Below, piece after piece: positions 1-7,593 of a stretch of DNA of 11,612 nucleotides. Where the stretch lies: assembly GCA_964601515.1 (NCBI GenBank), contig CAZRNU010000092.1, forward strand, positions 1 to 11,612, written 5' to 3'. The DNA is from PWND01 sp964601515 (lineage in GTDB: Bacteria > Bacteroidota > Bacteroidia > Bacteroidales > UBA7960). Position numbers and translations under genes: made by a program. Under the pieces are notes generated by a model that was not told where the DNA came from, searched no databases, and saw only the letters and a list, made by a program, of their open reading frames with translations. Position 1 is the first letter of the stretch. Each line of letters starts with the position of its first letter.

Positions 1-693
1 TCTAACGAAACCTTCTTCATCAATATATCCATTTTTTCCATCCTCAGTAGGGTTGTTGGAGTTGAATGGATATAAATGATTAGGATTTAGAGCGGGGAAT
101 AATATCCAGCTATTATCGTCGGTGTTATTATTTAGCCATGATGTATTGTCTGTAGCTCTCGCTTTAATGTAGGCTTCCTTCCAATTGTCTTCTCTAACAT
201 ATGCAATATCATCTGGTTTTGGGAGTTTTATGCCTTCTGCTCTTAGTCTTTGCTCAAGTTCTTGAGGGAAAATAATATTTCTCCACAATACCCTGTTTAA
301 AGCCGGTGTTGGAAAGGAGTATAATATTTGATCTTCTCCAAGAGGAAAATTATTCCCGTGTTTCATTACAGCCAAGTAATCTGTATGGCAGTATTTACAG
401 GCATTTTGCGTGCCGTATCCGGTTTCAATCCAGCATTGGGGCGGAATGGCCGGGTCTTCATTGTAACTTGGTTTGTATATTGCTCCGGTAAGTTCTTCGA
501 AGTTTTTTGGTGCAATTCCTTTTGCAAAGTTTTTGGCACTAATAAATTCAGCAATCAGCCCTTTATTTGATAATTCTTTTATTGTTAATTCCTGCTGGGG
601 GTCGTGTCTTTCACACATAATGAGAAAAGCAGAAATACCAATTAAGCTAAATACAATTGTTTTAGCCGTTAGAGCTTTTATTTTTAAATTCAT
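1..693 (-). CDS. Partial c-type cytochrome-like probable lipoprotein (C-terminus outside window)
   Basis: An uninterrupted minus-strand frame of 231 codons starts at ATG 691-693 and is still open at base 1, so the C-terminus lies outside the window. The N-terminus is a hydrophobic export signal (about residues 9-26) ending in LIMC, with Cys27 as candidate lipidated residue; the -1 Met is not a classical lipobox residue. The motif CKYCH at residues 99-103 is a CxxCH covalent haem c site, so the protein is probably exported and matured in the periplasm. The rest seen (about 104-231) is rich in Asn, Asp, Pro and Trp and has no second CxxCH; more haem sites may lie in the missing part. It begins 39 bases after the ankyrin gene on the same strand, with no promoter seen between, so the two may be cotranscribed. 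Haem binding is well supported by the motif; electron partner and family are not recognised. Confidence 0.8.
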   Translation of the reverse strand, partial: MNLKIKALTAKTIVFSLIGISAFLIMCERHDPQQELTIKELSNKGLIAEFISAKNFAKGIAPKNFEELTGAIYKPSYNEDPAIPPQCWIETGYGTQNACKYCHTDYLAVMKHGNNFPLGEDQILYSFPTPALNRVLWRNIIFPQELEQRLRAEGIKLPKPDDIAYVREDNWKEAYIKARATDNTSWLNNNTDDNSWILFPALNPNHLYPFNSNNPTEDGKNGYIDEEGFVR

Positions 694-732
694 AATTCTT
701 GGTTTTGGTGAAAAAAGACTATATAATGTTCT

Positions 733-1590
733 TTATTTTTTATTCTGAACACTAATTAAATAATCCCTAATATCCATTTGTGTATAGGCGTAATCGAGCA
801 CAGATAGCCCTTCGTTGTCAGTTGCATTTATATCAGCACCTTTAAGAACTAGCAGCTTAACCATGTCCATATTTCCTTCAACAACAGCTTTCATAAGTGG
901 TGTAAAACCTTTATGGTTGCGTGCATTTACATTAGCCCCTTGATTAATTAACTCTTGATGTGTGGGGATTCTGTTGCGATAAGGGTGCACCATCAAAGCA
1001 GTATTCCCTTGTTTATCAGTTGCTTCAAGATCTACTTTAAATTCAACAAGAAGTCTAATCATGTCAATATTCCTCCCATTCTCAACAGCATTCATTAGAG
1101 GTGTTAGTCCGTTATTGTCGAATACATTAACTTTAGAACCTGCATCTAGAAGGATTCTAGCTGTAGAAACATGGCCGGCAGTTACGGCAACCATTAGGGC
1201 AGTTGATCCATTGTTGGCTTTTAGCTCTAAGTTTGCGTTTTTTTGCAGAAGGAACTTCAATAACCTATTATTTCTTTGAATGGCACATTCCATTAAAGGA
1301 GAGAAGCCAATGTGATTCTGGATGTTTATATTCGCTCCTTTACTTATTAATAAAACTCCAAGTCTGTAATGATTCATCTCAGCTGCACACATCAAAGGGA
1401 TAAATTGTGGGTTCCCATCTCCATTGGGATTATCTCCTTTAATTAGGTATCTGTTGGCTTTTCTGTAATTGTCATTTTTAACGGCATTATAAAGGCGAGA
1501 TTGAGAATATGAATCCTGTATGATTATTACAAATGCAAATATTAAAAACAGTAATATCCTATTTACGAATGTGTATTTTTTGCCTGTCAT
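733..1590 (-). CDS. Secreted ankyrin-repeat protein
   Basis: The product has 285 residues. Residues about 11-29 form a hydrophobic signal peptide ending in DSYSQS, so the protein is probably exported rather than cytoplasmic. From residue 31 on it is almost wholly ankyrin repeats. Six units are clear from their recurring T/S-P/A-L-M turn at about residues 63, 96, 129, 162, 196 and 229, each followed by an amphipathic helix pair and a GA-N/D-hydrophobic-N loop. Degenerate capping units lie at about 31-60 and 261-285. The 33-residue period is typical of the family. Ankyrin domains bind other proteins and are not enzymes. The gene precedes the cytochrome-like gene by 39 bases on the same strand, so a chaperone or partner role for that exported redox protein is possible but inferred. 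The ATG at 1588-1590 follows an A-rich leader, with a candidate promoter at 1641-1648. Confidence 0.9.
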   Translation of the reverse strand: MTGKKYTFVNRILLFLIFAFVIIIQDSYSQSRLYNAVKNDNYRKANRYLIKGDNPNGDGNPQFIPLMCAAEMNHYRLGVLLISKGANINIQNHIGFSPLMECAIQRNNRLLKFLLQKNANLELKANNGSTALMVAVTAGHVSTARILLDAGSKVNVFDNNGLTPLMNAVENGRNIDMIRLLVEFKVDLEATDKQGNTALMVHPYRNRIPTHQELINQGANVNARNHKGFTPLMKAVVEGNMDMVKLLVLKGADINATDNEGLSVLDYAYTQMDIRDYLISVQNKK

Positions 1591-1640
1591 TTGTGTTGTT
1601 TTATTGCAAATACCTATATACTTATATGTTATAATTTTAC

Positions 1641-1648
1641 CAAAGTTA
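1641..1648 (-). promoter_or_regulatory. Candidate -7 promoter element for the ankyrin/cytochrome genes
   Basis: On the minus strand this reads TAACTTTG, an exact match to the Bacteroidota -7 consensus TAnnTTTG. It lies 50 bases upstream of the ankyrin start codon, implying a leader of about 44 bases. No TTTG is seen at the expected -33 spacing, so the call rests on one element in AT-rich DNA. Confidence 0.45.
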
Positions 1649-1670
1649 CAAAAGAAACTTAAATTTCATC

Positions 1671-1713
1671 TTTTAAAAACGCTAAACAAGTATATATTTA
1701 CTGTTTTTTAAAA
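1671..1713. repeat. Imperfect inverted repeat in the divergent intergenic region
   Basis: The left arm TTTTAAAAAC (1671-1680) is the reverse complement of the right arm GTTTTTTAAAA (1703-1713), apart from one extra T. The 22-base centre carries a second, shorter pairing (AGTA with TACT), so a longer imperfect hairpin is possible. It lies between the two divergent promoters and could be an operator. Its near-complete AT content means chance is a real alternative. Confidence 0.3.
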
Positions 1714-1818
1714 TGCATTTATTTTTCAGGGTGTAATATTATTAAAAAACTTTTAGATGATTTTCAGTATTTTCCTGATATTTTTTTATTTTTACCGAGT
1801 AAAGCCGTTGTTTTGTTT

Positions 1819-1826
1819 TAAATTTG
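1819..1826 (+). promoter_or_regulatory. Candidate -7 promoter element for the kinase/phosphatase pair
   Basis: TAAATTTG matches the Bacteroidota TAnnTTTG element exactly. Transcription would start near 1832-1834, about 43 bases before the preferred kinase ATG at 1876. No TTTG lies at the standard -33 distance. Because 9 bases separate the kinase stop and the phosphatase start, this is the likely promoter for both genes. Confidence 0.5.
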
Positions 1827-1841
1827 TTGAGAATATTAGAT

Positions 1842-1907
1842 ATGAAGCTTGTTTTATTTATCACAATTAAAATCAATGCATCACCATCCTATAACATTAT
1901 CTTTTAA
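1842..1907 (+). other. Possible 21-codon upstream ORF overlapping the kinase start
   Basis: An ATG at 1842 opens a 21-codon frame ending in TAA at 1905-1907. It is out of frame with the kinase and overlaps its preferred start by 32 bases. If transcription starts near 1833 this would be the first ATG on the mRNA. Nothing shows that it is translated; in AT-rich DNA such a frame arises easily. Confidence 0.15.
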
Positions 1908-3636
1908 TAAGGATTTAGAAAAGCAATACAGAGAAAAGTATTTTAAAGATTCTTTGATTGTTTTAAGAATTGCACTGTTATTAGGTGTAGTTACATATTC
2001 ATTGTTTGGATATCTGGAGGCTAATGCCGACCTGAGTTATAGAACACAAACACTCGTTGTTCATTTTGGAATTATAATCCCCTTTCTGGCAGTTGTTTTT
2101 TTGGCTTCTTTTGTCGATTATTTTGAGAGAATTTGGCAGCTCGTTTTAACAATAGCATTTATTGGGGCAGCTGCCAGTAAAATTTATATGATTACGCTTG
2201 TCCCTGATAACTATGTTTATTATACAGGGCTTATTGTAATATATTCTGCCGGATATTTTGTTTTTAAACTTAGGTTTTTCTACGCTTCCATCGCCGGATG
2301 GACAACTTTTTTAATGTTTAATTTAACTGTTTTGGTTTCAGATAATATCAGCTTTGCTGAAATTATAGCTTATAATTTCTTTTATCTGGCTCTAAATCTA
2401 TTTGGGATGCTTGCTGCTTATAACCTAGAGAATAGTAACAGGAAAAATTATTTGCTTACCAGCCAGTTAAATGCTAAAGAGGCAGAAGAACTTAGGCGAC
2501 AGGTTGAATTAGCAAATAAATCTGCGGAGTTTAAACAGAACTTTCTGGCAAATATGAGCCATGAGATAAGAACACCACTTACCGGGCTTGTAGGTATGGT
2601 TGAGTTATTAGGGCAAACACCTCTTAATCATCAACAACAGGATTATATAAACACTTTAAAGCAATCAACTGAAAATCTTCATGAAATAATTAATCAGGTA
2701 TTAGACTATTCCAAAATTGAAGCCGGAAAACTGAAATTAAATATCAAAACATTTCAATTTCAGACGCTACTAATAAATGCAAAGAAACTATTCAGTAGCA
2801 TTTGCGATAAAGAAATATCTTTTGAAATACATGTAGAAGAGGAAGTCCCATTTTTTATCAAAGCCGACAAGAGTAGGATAATGCAAGTAATAAATAATTT
2901 AATCTCTAATGCAGTAAAATTCACATCCAAAGGGAAGATATCTCTTAATGTTAAACATTTAAATACAGATAGCCTTACTCATGAAACTACAATCAAAATT
3001 GAAGTTTCAGATACAGGATTAGGCATAAAACCTGAAAAGCATAATCAGCTTTTTATTCCGTTTGCTCAAATTGATGAAATGGATACAAGGGATTATGATG
3101 GAACCGGCTTAGGATTATCAATTTGCAAGGAACTTGTTAAATTGCATGGTGGCGATATTGGATTTGAGAGTGAATACAAGGTTGGAAGTACATTTTGGTT
3201 TACTTTTAAAGCAAAAGTTGCCGACTGGGAGGAAATGCCTTCGCTGTTGAGCTCTGACGATGCTTTCAATTCATCAAAGAGCTTAAGAATAATGCTGGTT
3301 GAAGATAAAAAGATAAATCAGAAAGTTATTTCCCTTATGCTGTCTTCAATTGGTCACTCAGTTAAATGCGTAAATAATGGAGAAGAAGCTCTTGCTGCAT
3401 TTGTACCCGGTGCTTATGATATGATACTAATGGATGTCCAGATGCCTGTTATGGACGGTATTGCTGCTACTCAGGCTCTTAAAGAAAAATATGCTGATGT
3501 GCCTCCGGTAGTAGGGCTTAGTGCAAATGCGTTTGAAGGTGATTCAGAGAAATATAAAAAACTGGGAATGGACGATTATATTACAAAACCGCTCAAATAT
3601 GAAGATTTTACTGAAGTTGTAAACAAATTCTTTTAA
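1876..3636 (+). CDS. Membrane hybrid histidine kinase with C-terminal receiver domain
   Basis: From ATG 1876 the product has 586 residues; an in-frame TTG at 1849 would add nine, but the ATG follows an A-rich binding region and is preferred. About six hydrophobic helices (roughly 27-48, 60-79, 87-108, 114-130, 133-154, 161-182) form an integral membrane sensor without a large periplasmic loop. A charged, probably coiled-coil linker (190-218) leads to the HisKA H-box with phospho-acceptor His229 in SHEIRTP. The HATPase has an N-box around 340-348, G1 DTGLGI (379-384), an F-box LFIPFAQ (392-398) and G2 GTGLGL (409-414). A receiver follows (471-586) with acidic pair Glu476/Asp477, phospho-acceptor Asp520, Ser549 and Lys571. 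All catalytic residues are present, so an intact ATP-dependent autokinase with internal phosphorelay is expected. There is no HPt domain or DNA-binding output here. The phosphatase gene follows after 9 bases. The ligand is unknown. Confidence 0.93.
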   Translation: MHHHPITLSFNKDLEKQYREKYFKDSLIVLRIALLLGVVTYSLFGYLEANADLSYRTQTLVVHFGIIIPFLAVVFLASFVDYFERIWQLVLTIAFIGAAASKIYMITLVPDNYVYYTGLIVIYSAGYFVFKLRFFYASIAGWTTFLMFNLTVLVSDNISFAEIIAYNFFYLALNLFGMLAAYNLENSNRKNYLLTSQLNAKEAEELRRQVELANKSAEFKQNFLANMSHEIRTPLTGLVGMVELLGQTPLNHQQQDYINTLKQSTENLHEIINQVLDYSKIEAGKLKLNIKTFQFQTLLINAKKLFSSICDKEISFEIHVEEEVPFFIKADKSRIMQVINNLISNAVKFTSKGKISLNVKHLNTDSLTHETTIKIEVSDTGLGIKPEKHNQLFIPFAQIDEMDTRDYDGTGLGLSICKELVKLHGGDIGFESEYKVGSTFWFTFKAKVADWEEMPSLLSSDDAFNSSKSLRIMLVEDKKINQKVISLMLSSIGHSVKCVNNGEEALAAFVPGAYDMILMDVQMPVMDGIAATQALKEKYADVPPVVGLSANAFEGDSEKYKKLGMDDYITKPLKYEDFTEVVNKFF

Positions 3637-3640
3637 AATC

Positions 3641-3652
3641 TATGCATGCATA
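3641..3652. other. 12-base palindrome spanning the phosphatase start codon
   Basis: TATGCATGCATA is a perfect palindrome centred on the start codon of the phosphatase gene. It also contains a second ATG (3642) that opens a three-codon frame ending in TAA at 3651-3653. The preferred start is 3646, the only one of the two that opens the long frame. Pairing of this short palindrome might affect initiation, but it may be chance. Confidence 0.4.
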
Positions 3653-6315
3653 AAAGCTTATCATATAAGAAAATTTTAATTGCATTTGCATTCCTTATCT
3701 TGTCAAATGTAACCTTCTCTGTTTCAAATCCTGATAGCCTCCTTTCTGTAATTAAAACATCAAAAAACGATACTATAAAAATTAATGCAGAACTCGCATT
3801 GGCCGATTGGCTGATGCAAACTCACCAGAACGACTCTGCACAAGCATTAATTGGGGTAATAATAAATAATTGCGATATTATATCTGTTAATAAAGATATT
3901 CAGCCCTTAGTTAAAGAAACACTTGCACGGCAAAAAGTACAAGCGCTAAATTTTAAGGGTAGCCTTTGCCGTAAGAAAGGAAAACCTGAGCTTGCTTTGG
4001 AAACACTTAATTTAAGTATCGATTTAGCTTCTAAGATAAACTATAAAGATGGGTTGGCGTATGCTTATATGCATAAAGGTGAGGCTCTAGATTATATGGG
4101 AAATCTTAATCAGGCTAATGAATTCTTTTATAAAGCTCTTGATCTGTTTCGTGATGTTGAAAATAAATATGGACTTGCTAAAACACTGAATGCTATTGGG
4201 ACTGTTTATGACTATCAGGGTGAATTGGATACAGCTCTTGATTATTATACTCAAAGCCTTAAAGTATACGAGTCGTTTAATTTTGAGAAGGGAATTGCGG
4301 ATCAATATAATAACATTGGGATTATATACTATCTGCAAGGAGATTATGAGACTGCCTTAGATTTCTATTTTAAAAGTCTTAGGACTCACGAAAAAGCAGG
4401 TTCAGCAGGTCATTCTTATAGCCTAACATTAAACAATATTGGCTTGATATATGAAAATTTGGGGAATACACTTAAAGCTATTGATTATTATGAGAAATCT
4501 TTAAAAGTTTTTGAATTAATAGATATTGGTACCGGAATAGTTCTGCCTTTAAACAATCTTGGTGAAGCTTATCGCAAACAGGGGGAGTATGAAAAAGCTC
4601 TGGAATATTTCAATAAATCATTGAAGATTAGTGATGAAAGTAATGATGTGCAAGGTGAAGCTTATACATTGGATAAGATTTGCAGTATTTATATAATTCT
4701 TAACGATTTCTTAAAAGCCTCTTTTTACTGCAAAACATGCTTGGAGAAATATATTGAGATTGGAGATAAACACGGATTGGCTATAAGTTTTATTGGACTT
4801 GGAACTTTAAATAAGAAAACAGGGAAATTGAATAATGCTCTCGATAATTTTTTACATAGTGTTTCTTTATACAAAGAGATAGGTGATAAGCAAGGAATAG
4901 CAACAAGCAGTACATGGGCAGGATCAATTTATTTTGAAATGGGAAAATATAACGAGGCCTATAAATATGCCAAAGAAGGATACAGACTTGCTAAAGAGTT
5001 AGGATATCCAGCAGATATACAATCATCAGCTAAATTGCTAAATCAGATTTATCAGAGGTTTGGTAATTTCGAAAAGGCATTGAAATATTATGAAGAATAT
5101 ATTGCAATGAAGGATAGTCTTGTTAATATTGATATTAAAAACAGAATTCAGGACCAATATTATAAATATCAGTATGAGAAAAAAGCCTTAACAGATAGTA
5201 TAGCTTTTGCTCAGGCATTGACCATCAAAAAAATAGAGCTGGAAAAACAAAAAGCAGAAGCCAGCCGACAAAAATGGATTCTTTATTTAACTCTTTTGGG
5301 ATTATTTGTTGTACTCGCATTCTCAGTAACTATATTTAAGCTATTTCTAGATAAAAGAAAAGCTAATGACAGACTTGAACTTAGTTATGCTGAAATAAAT
5401 CAAAAAAATGAAGAAATAGTTGCGCAAAGAGATCAAATAAAAATTCAGCATGAATATGTCCTCGACCAAAAAACATTGTTGGAAAAAAGTCATCGCCGCA
5501 TTACAGATAGTATTAATTATGCCAAACTAATTCAAACTGCATTGCTTCCTTCTGATAAGATGCTGGCTAAAATATTGCCCGAGAATTTTGTTTATTATAA
5601 ACCTTGCGATATAGTAAGCGGCGACTTTTATTGGGTTAAGGAAATTCAGGATATAATTTATATTGTTGTGGCAGATTGCACAGGGCATGGGGTTCCCGGA
5701 GCTTTTATGAGTATGCTTGGAATAGCATTTCTTAATGAAATCACCAGGCGTGAAGATATTAAAAGCACTTCTGATATTTTGAATATATTAAGGCAAGAGG
5801 TCGTAAACTCTCTGAGTCAGGATAGCATAGATGAAAGACCAACTGAGGGAATGAATGTCTCTGTTTTGGCCATCAATAAAAGTAATATGAGAGCTCAGTT
5901 TTCTGGTGCATACGGTAATATGTGTGTGATTAGAAATTCTGATAATAAAAAACTTGACATTAGTCAAGAGTTTATTGTTTCTACTGAACAAGATGGTCAA
6001 ATAATGCACGAAATAAAAGGAAATTCTTGGTCTGTCGGGAAGTCCTCAACTAATGAAAGCTTTACTTCTCATCTCTTTCATCTGAATGCTGATGATATAA
6101 TATACATATACACTGATGGTTATATAGACCAATTAAATGGTATCTCAAATCGCAGATTCAATTCTCAAAGGTTTAAAAGTTTATTGATTGATATTAATAA
6201 GCTTGATTTTCAATCTCAATATTTTAAACTCGAAAAAACATATTCCGGCTGGAAGGGAGATAACGAGCAAACTGATGATATATTAATAGTTGGATTAAAG
6301 CCGGTTTTCTCCTAA
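3646..6315 (+). CDS. TPR sensor / transmembrane / SpoIIE-type PP2C serine phosphatase
   Basis: The product has 889 residues. A signal sequence (about 8-26) is followed by around ten tetratricopeptide units between residues 99 and 491, recognisable by repeated Ala-Leu-Asp/Glu-Tyr-Tyr and Asn-Asn-Ile-Gly positions. A charged helix (495-543), one membrane segment (545-567) and a coiled coil (570-615) follow. The SpoIIE/PP2C catalytic domain (about 640-889) carries candidate metal-binding acidic residues Asp660 (SGDFYW), Asp677 (VADCTGHG), Asp824 (YTDG) and Asp877/878 (TDDIL), so it should be active. The order predicts periplasmic TPRs and a cytoplasmic phosphatase, a layout common in Bacteroidota. 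SpoIIE-type enzymes usually dephosphorylate Ser/Thr on STAS anti-anti-sigma proteins; no such partner is encoded here. The gene starts 9 bases after the hybrid kinase stop, which strongly suggests cotranscription. Its TAA overlaps the stop of the convergent T9SS gene. Confidence 0.93.
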   Translation: MHKSLSYKKILIAFAFLILSNVTFSVSNPDSLLSVIKTSKNDTIKINAELALADWLMQTHQNDSAQALIGVIINNCDIISVNKDIQPLVKETLARQKVQALNFKGSLCRKKGKPELALETLNLSIDLASKINYKDGLAYAYMHKGEALDYMGNLNQANEFFYKALDLFRDVENKYGLAKTLNAIGTVYDYQGELDTALDYYTQSLKVYESFNFEKGIADQYNNIGIIYYLQGDYETALDFYFKSLRTHEKAGSAGHSYSLTLNNIGLIYENLGNTLKAIDYYEKSLKVFELIDIGTGIVLPLNNLGEAYRKQGEYEKALEYFNKSLKISDESNDVQGEAYTLDKICSIYIILNDFLKASFYCKTCLEKYIEIGDKHGLAISFIGLGTLNKKTGKLNNALDNFLHSVSLYKEIGDKQGIATSSTWAGSIYFEMGKYNEAYKYAKEGYRLAKELGYPADIQSSAKLLNQIYQRFGNFEKALKYYEEYIAMKDSLVNIDIKNRIQDQYYKYQYEKKALTDSIAFAQALTIKKIELEKQKAEASRQKWILYLTLLGLFVVLAFSVTIFKLFLDKRKANDRLELSYAEINQKNEEIVAQRDQIKIQHEYVLDQKTLLEKSHRRITDSINYAKLIQTALLPSDKMLAKILPENFVYYKPCDIVSGDFYWVKEIQDIIYIVVADCTGHGVPGAFMSMLGIAFLNEITRREDIKSTSDILNILRQEVVNSLSQDSIDERPTEGMNVSVLAINKSNMRAQFSGAYGNMCVIRNSDNKKLDISQEFIVSTEQDGQIMHEIKGNSWSVGKSSTNESFTSHLFHLNADDIIYIYTDGYIDQLNGISNRRFNSQRFKSLLIDINKLDFQSQYFKLEKTYSGWKGDNEQTDDILIVGLKPVFS

Positions 6316-7505
6316 TGCGCTTTTATAATTTTCTTCGTAATTGATTTGTTTCCATCTAGAATTTTTAAATAATAGATTCCTGGCATTAAGTGTGAAATGT
6401 TTATTTCTAAAATTGATGAAAAACATTTTTCCTGAATGATTTCTACCCCTTTATTATTGTGTAATGATATAATTGCCCCGCTTTCAATGTTTTTTATTCT
6501 GATAAAACCGGATGTCGGATTTGGATATATAATAATTTCAGAGGTTATATCATCTATTGAAGTTTCTTCAACTAATTCGTAATAAAACATAATCATCTCA
6601 GTCTGAGTCCAATCATTTTTACCCGGTGTCCAATTAAAATCAAGATGCTCAGTTAAATTGTTGTCATTGTCGTAGTAGTATAAACGCTTCTGATTGTATA
6701 TCCATTCGCCTGAATTATTGTGCCAGTCTGATTTATACTGTATGCTTTTATTCCCGTTTTCATCAAAAAGATTCTCGTAAAGAATTAAATTAATCCATTC
6801 TCCTGATTGCCGGAAATATCCGATTGAATGAGTAAGCATGTTGTCATCATTATATTCATTCTCTTCTCTGTAAATATAAATCCACGAATTCGACTCCCAA
6901 ATTTGAATTACATTTCTTAAAATCAAGTTGCCTGTTAAATAATCCAGTTTCTTTATAGAATAATTTTTCCAATTATTTTCAGTAGTTTTCCACTCCTTTG
7001 TCAGTATAAAAGATGGATAATTTGATCCTGAATATATCAAGGAATCTTTCCATGCATTTCTCCAGTTATTATTGGTATTGTCCCATATTTTCAATATATT
7101 TTCTAAGGCTAGATTGTTTTCATTATATGTTACCTCTATTGAGATAAAGTTTTGCCAATAATTGCCGGGACTTACCCATGAGTAAACATTATTGCCTGTA
7201 TAATAGCCTGAACTATTGTAGTTGTTTTCAGTTTTACGATAATTTATCCACTTATTATCCTCAACAATCCAATTAAGTCTGAGAATTTCGCTTATGGTGT
7301 AATTCTCGTTATAATCAAAAAGAATTCTGTAATTGTTGTTCCAGCGATTATTATGTTCATCCCATAAGTAGGCGTATGTTTCTTTATGTAAATAAATTTT
7401 TTCAACTTTCTTCGCAGAATAATCACTGTCAGATATGCATTCCCCTTGGGCAATAGATAAAGTTGCAATTACTGATAGAAATATGAGATTGAAAATTCTC
7501 TTCAT
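6312..7505 (-). CDS. Secreted repeat protein with T9SS type A C-terminal sorting domain
   Basis: The product has 397 residues. A signal peptide (1 to about 20, ending SIAQ) is followed by an acidic region with about nine degenerate tandem units of roughly 30 residues between positions 46 and 314. Units typically start with Trp, have a second Trp 6-10 residues later followed by an aromatic or Asn-Tyr, and end in Tyr-Asp/Asn-x-Asn-x-Leu. The last 75 residues form a Por/T9SS sorting domain: IIIYPNPTSGFIRI at 324-337, then GIYYLKI near 376-382 and a basic end (KKIIKAH). In this family the sorting domain directs passage through the outer membrane by type IX secretion and is usually removed, leaving surface-attached or released protein. 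The repeat region resembles beta-hairpin repeats of surface proteins; its ligand is unknown. No enzyme motif is seen. The gene converges on the phosphatase gene with a 4-base overlap. Confidence 0.9.
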   Translation of the reverse strand: MKRIFNLIFLSVIATLSIAQGECISDSDYSAKKVEKIYLHKETYAYLWDEHNNRWNNNYRILFDYNENYTISEILRLNWIVEDNKWINYRKTENNYNSSGYYTGNNVYSWVSPGNYWQNFISIEVTYNENNLALENILKIWDNTNNNWRNAWKDSLIYSGSNYPSFILTKEWKTTENNWKNYSIKKLDYLTGNLILRNVIQIWESNSWIYIYREENEYNDDNMLTHSIGYFRQSGEWINLILYENLFDENGNKSIQYKSDWHNNSGEWIYNQKRLYYYDNDNNLTEHLDFNWTPGKNDWTQTEMIMFYYELVEETSIDDITSEIIIYPNPTSGFIRIKNIESGAIISLHNNKGVEIIQEKCFSSILEINISHLMPGIYYLKILDGNKSITKKIIKAH

Positions 7506-7559
7506 GATTAATTAAATACTGTGAAATCTGATGTTTTTTAATTTACTTTGCGTCGTTAA

Positions 7560-7567
7560 CAAAATTA
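7560..7567 (-). promoter_or_regulatory. Candidate -7 promoter element for the T9SS cargo gene
   Basis: On the minus strand this reads TAATTTTG, an exact TAnnTTTG match, 54 bases upstream of the start codon at 7505. No TTTG is present at the usual -33 spacing. It lies inside the 88-base divergent region shared with the radical SAM gene. Confidence 0.4.
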
Positions 7568-7593
7568 CGAATTATTTGTAGTGCCGGATTGTG

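Noticed and set aside
366..554. Short open frames on either strand within 306-748.
   Set aside because: They lie inside the 231-codon cytochrome-like frame, which has an export signal and a haem motif; the short frames show no recognisable features.
7543..7550. TTACTTTG upstream of the radical SAM gene as a -7 promoter box.
   Set aside because: It has T where the consensus TAnnTTTG needs A, and there is no TTTG at -33, so it was not annotated.
7506..7593. A small precursor peptide gene for the radical SAM enzyme in the divergent gap.
   Set aside because: The 88-base gap holds promoters and no open frame with a leader-like or cysteine-rich peptide on either strand.
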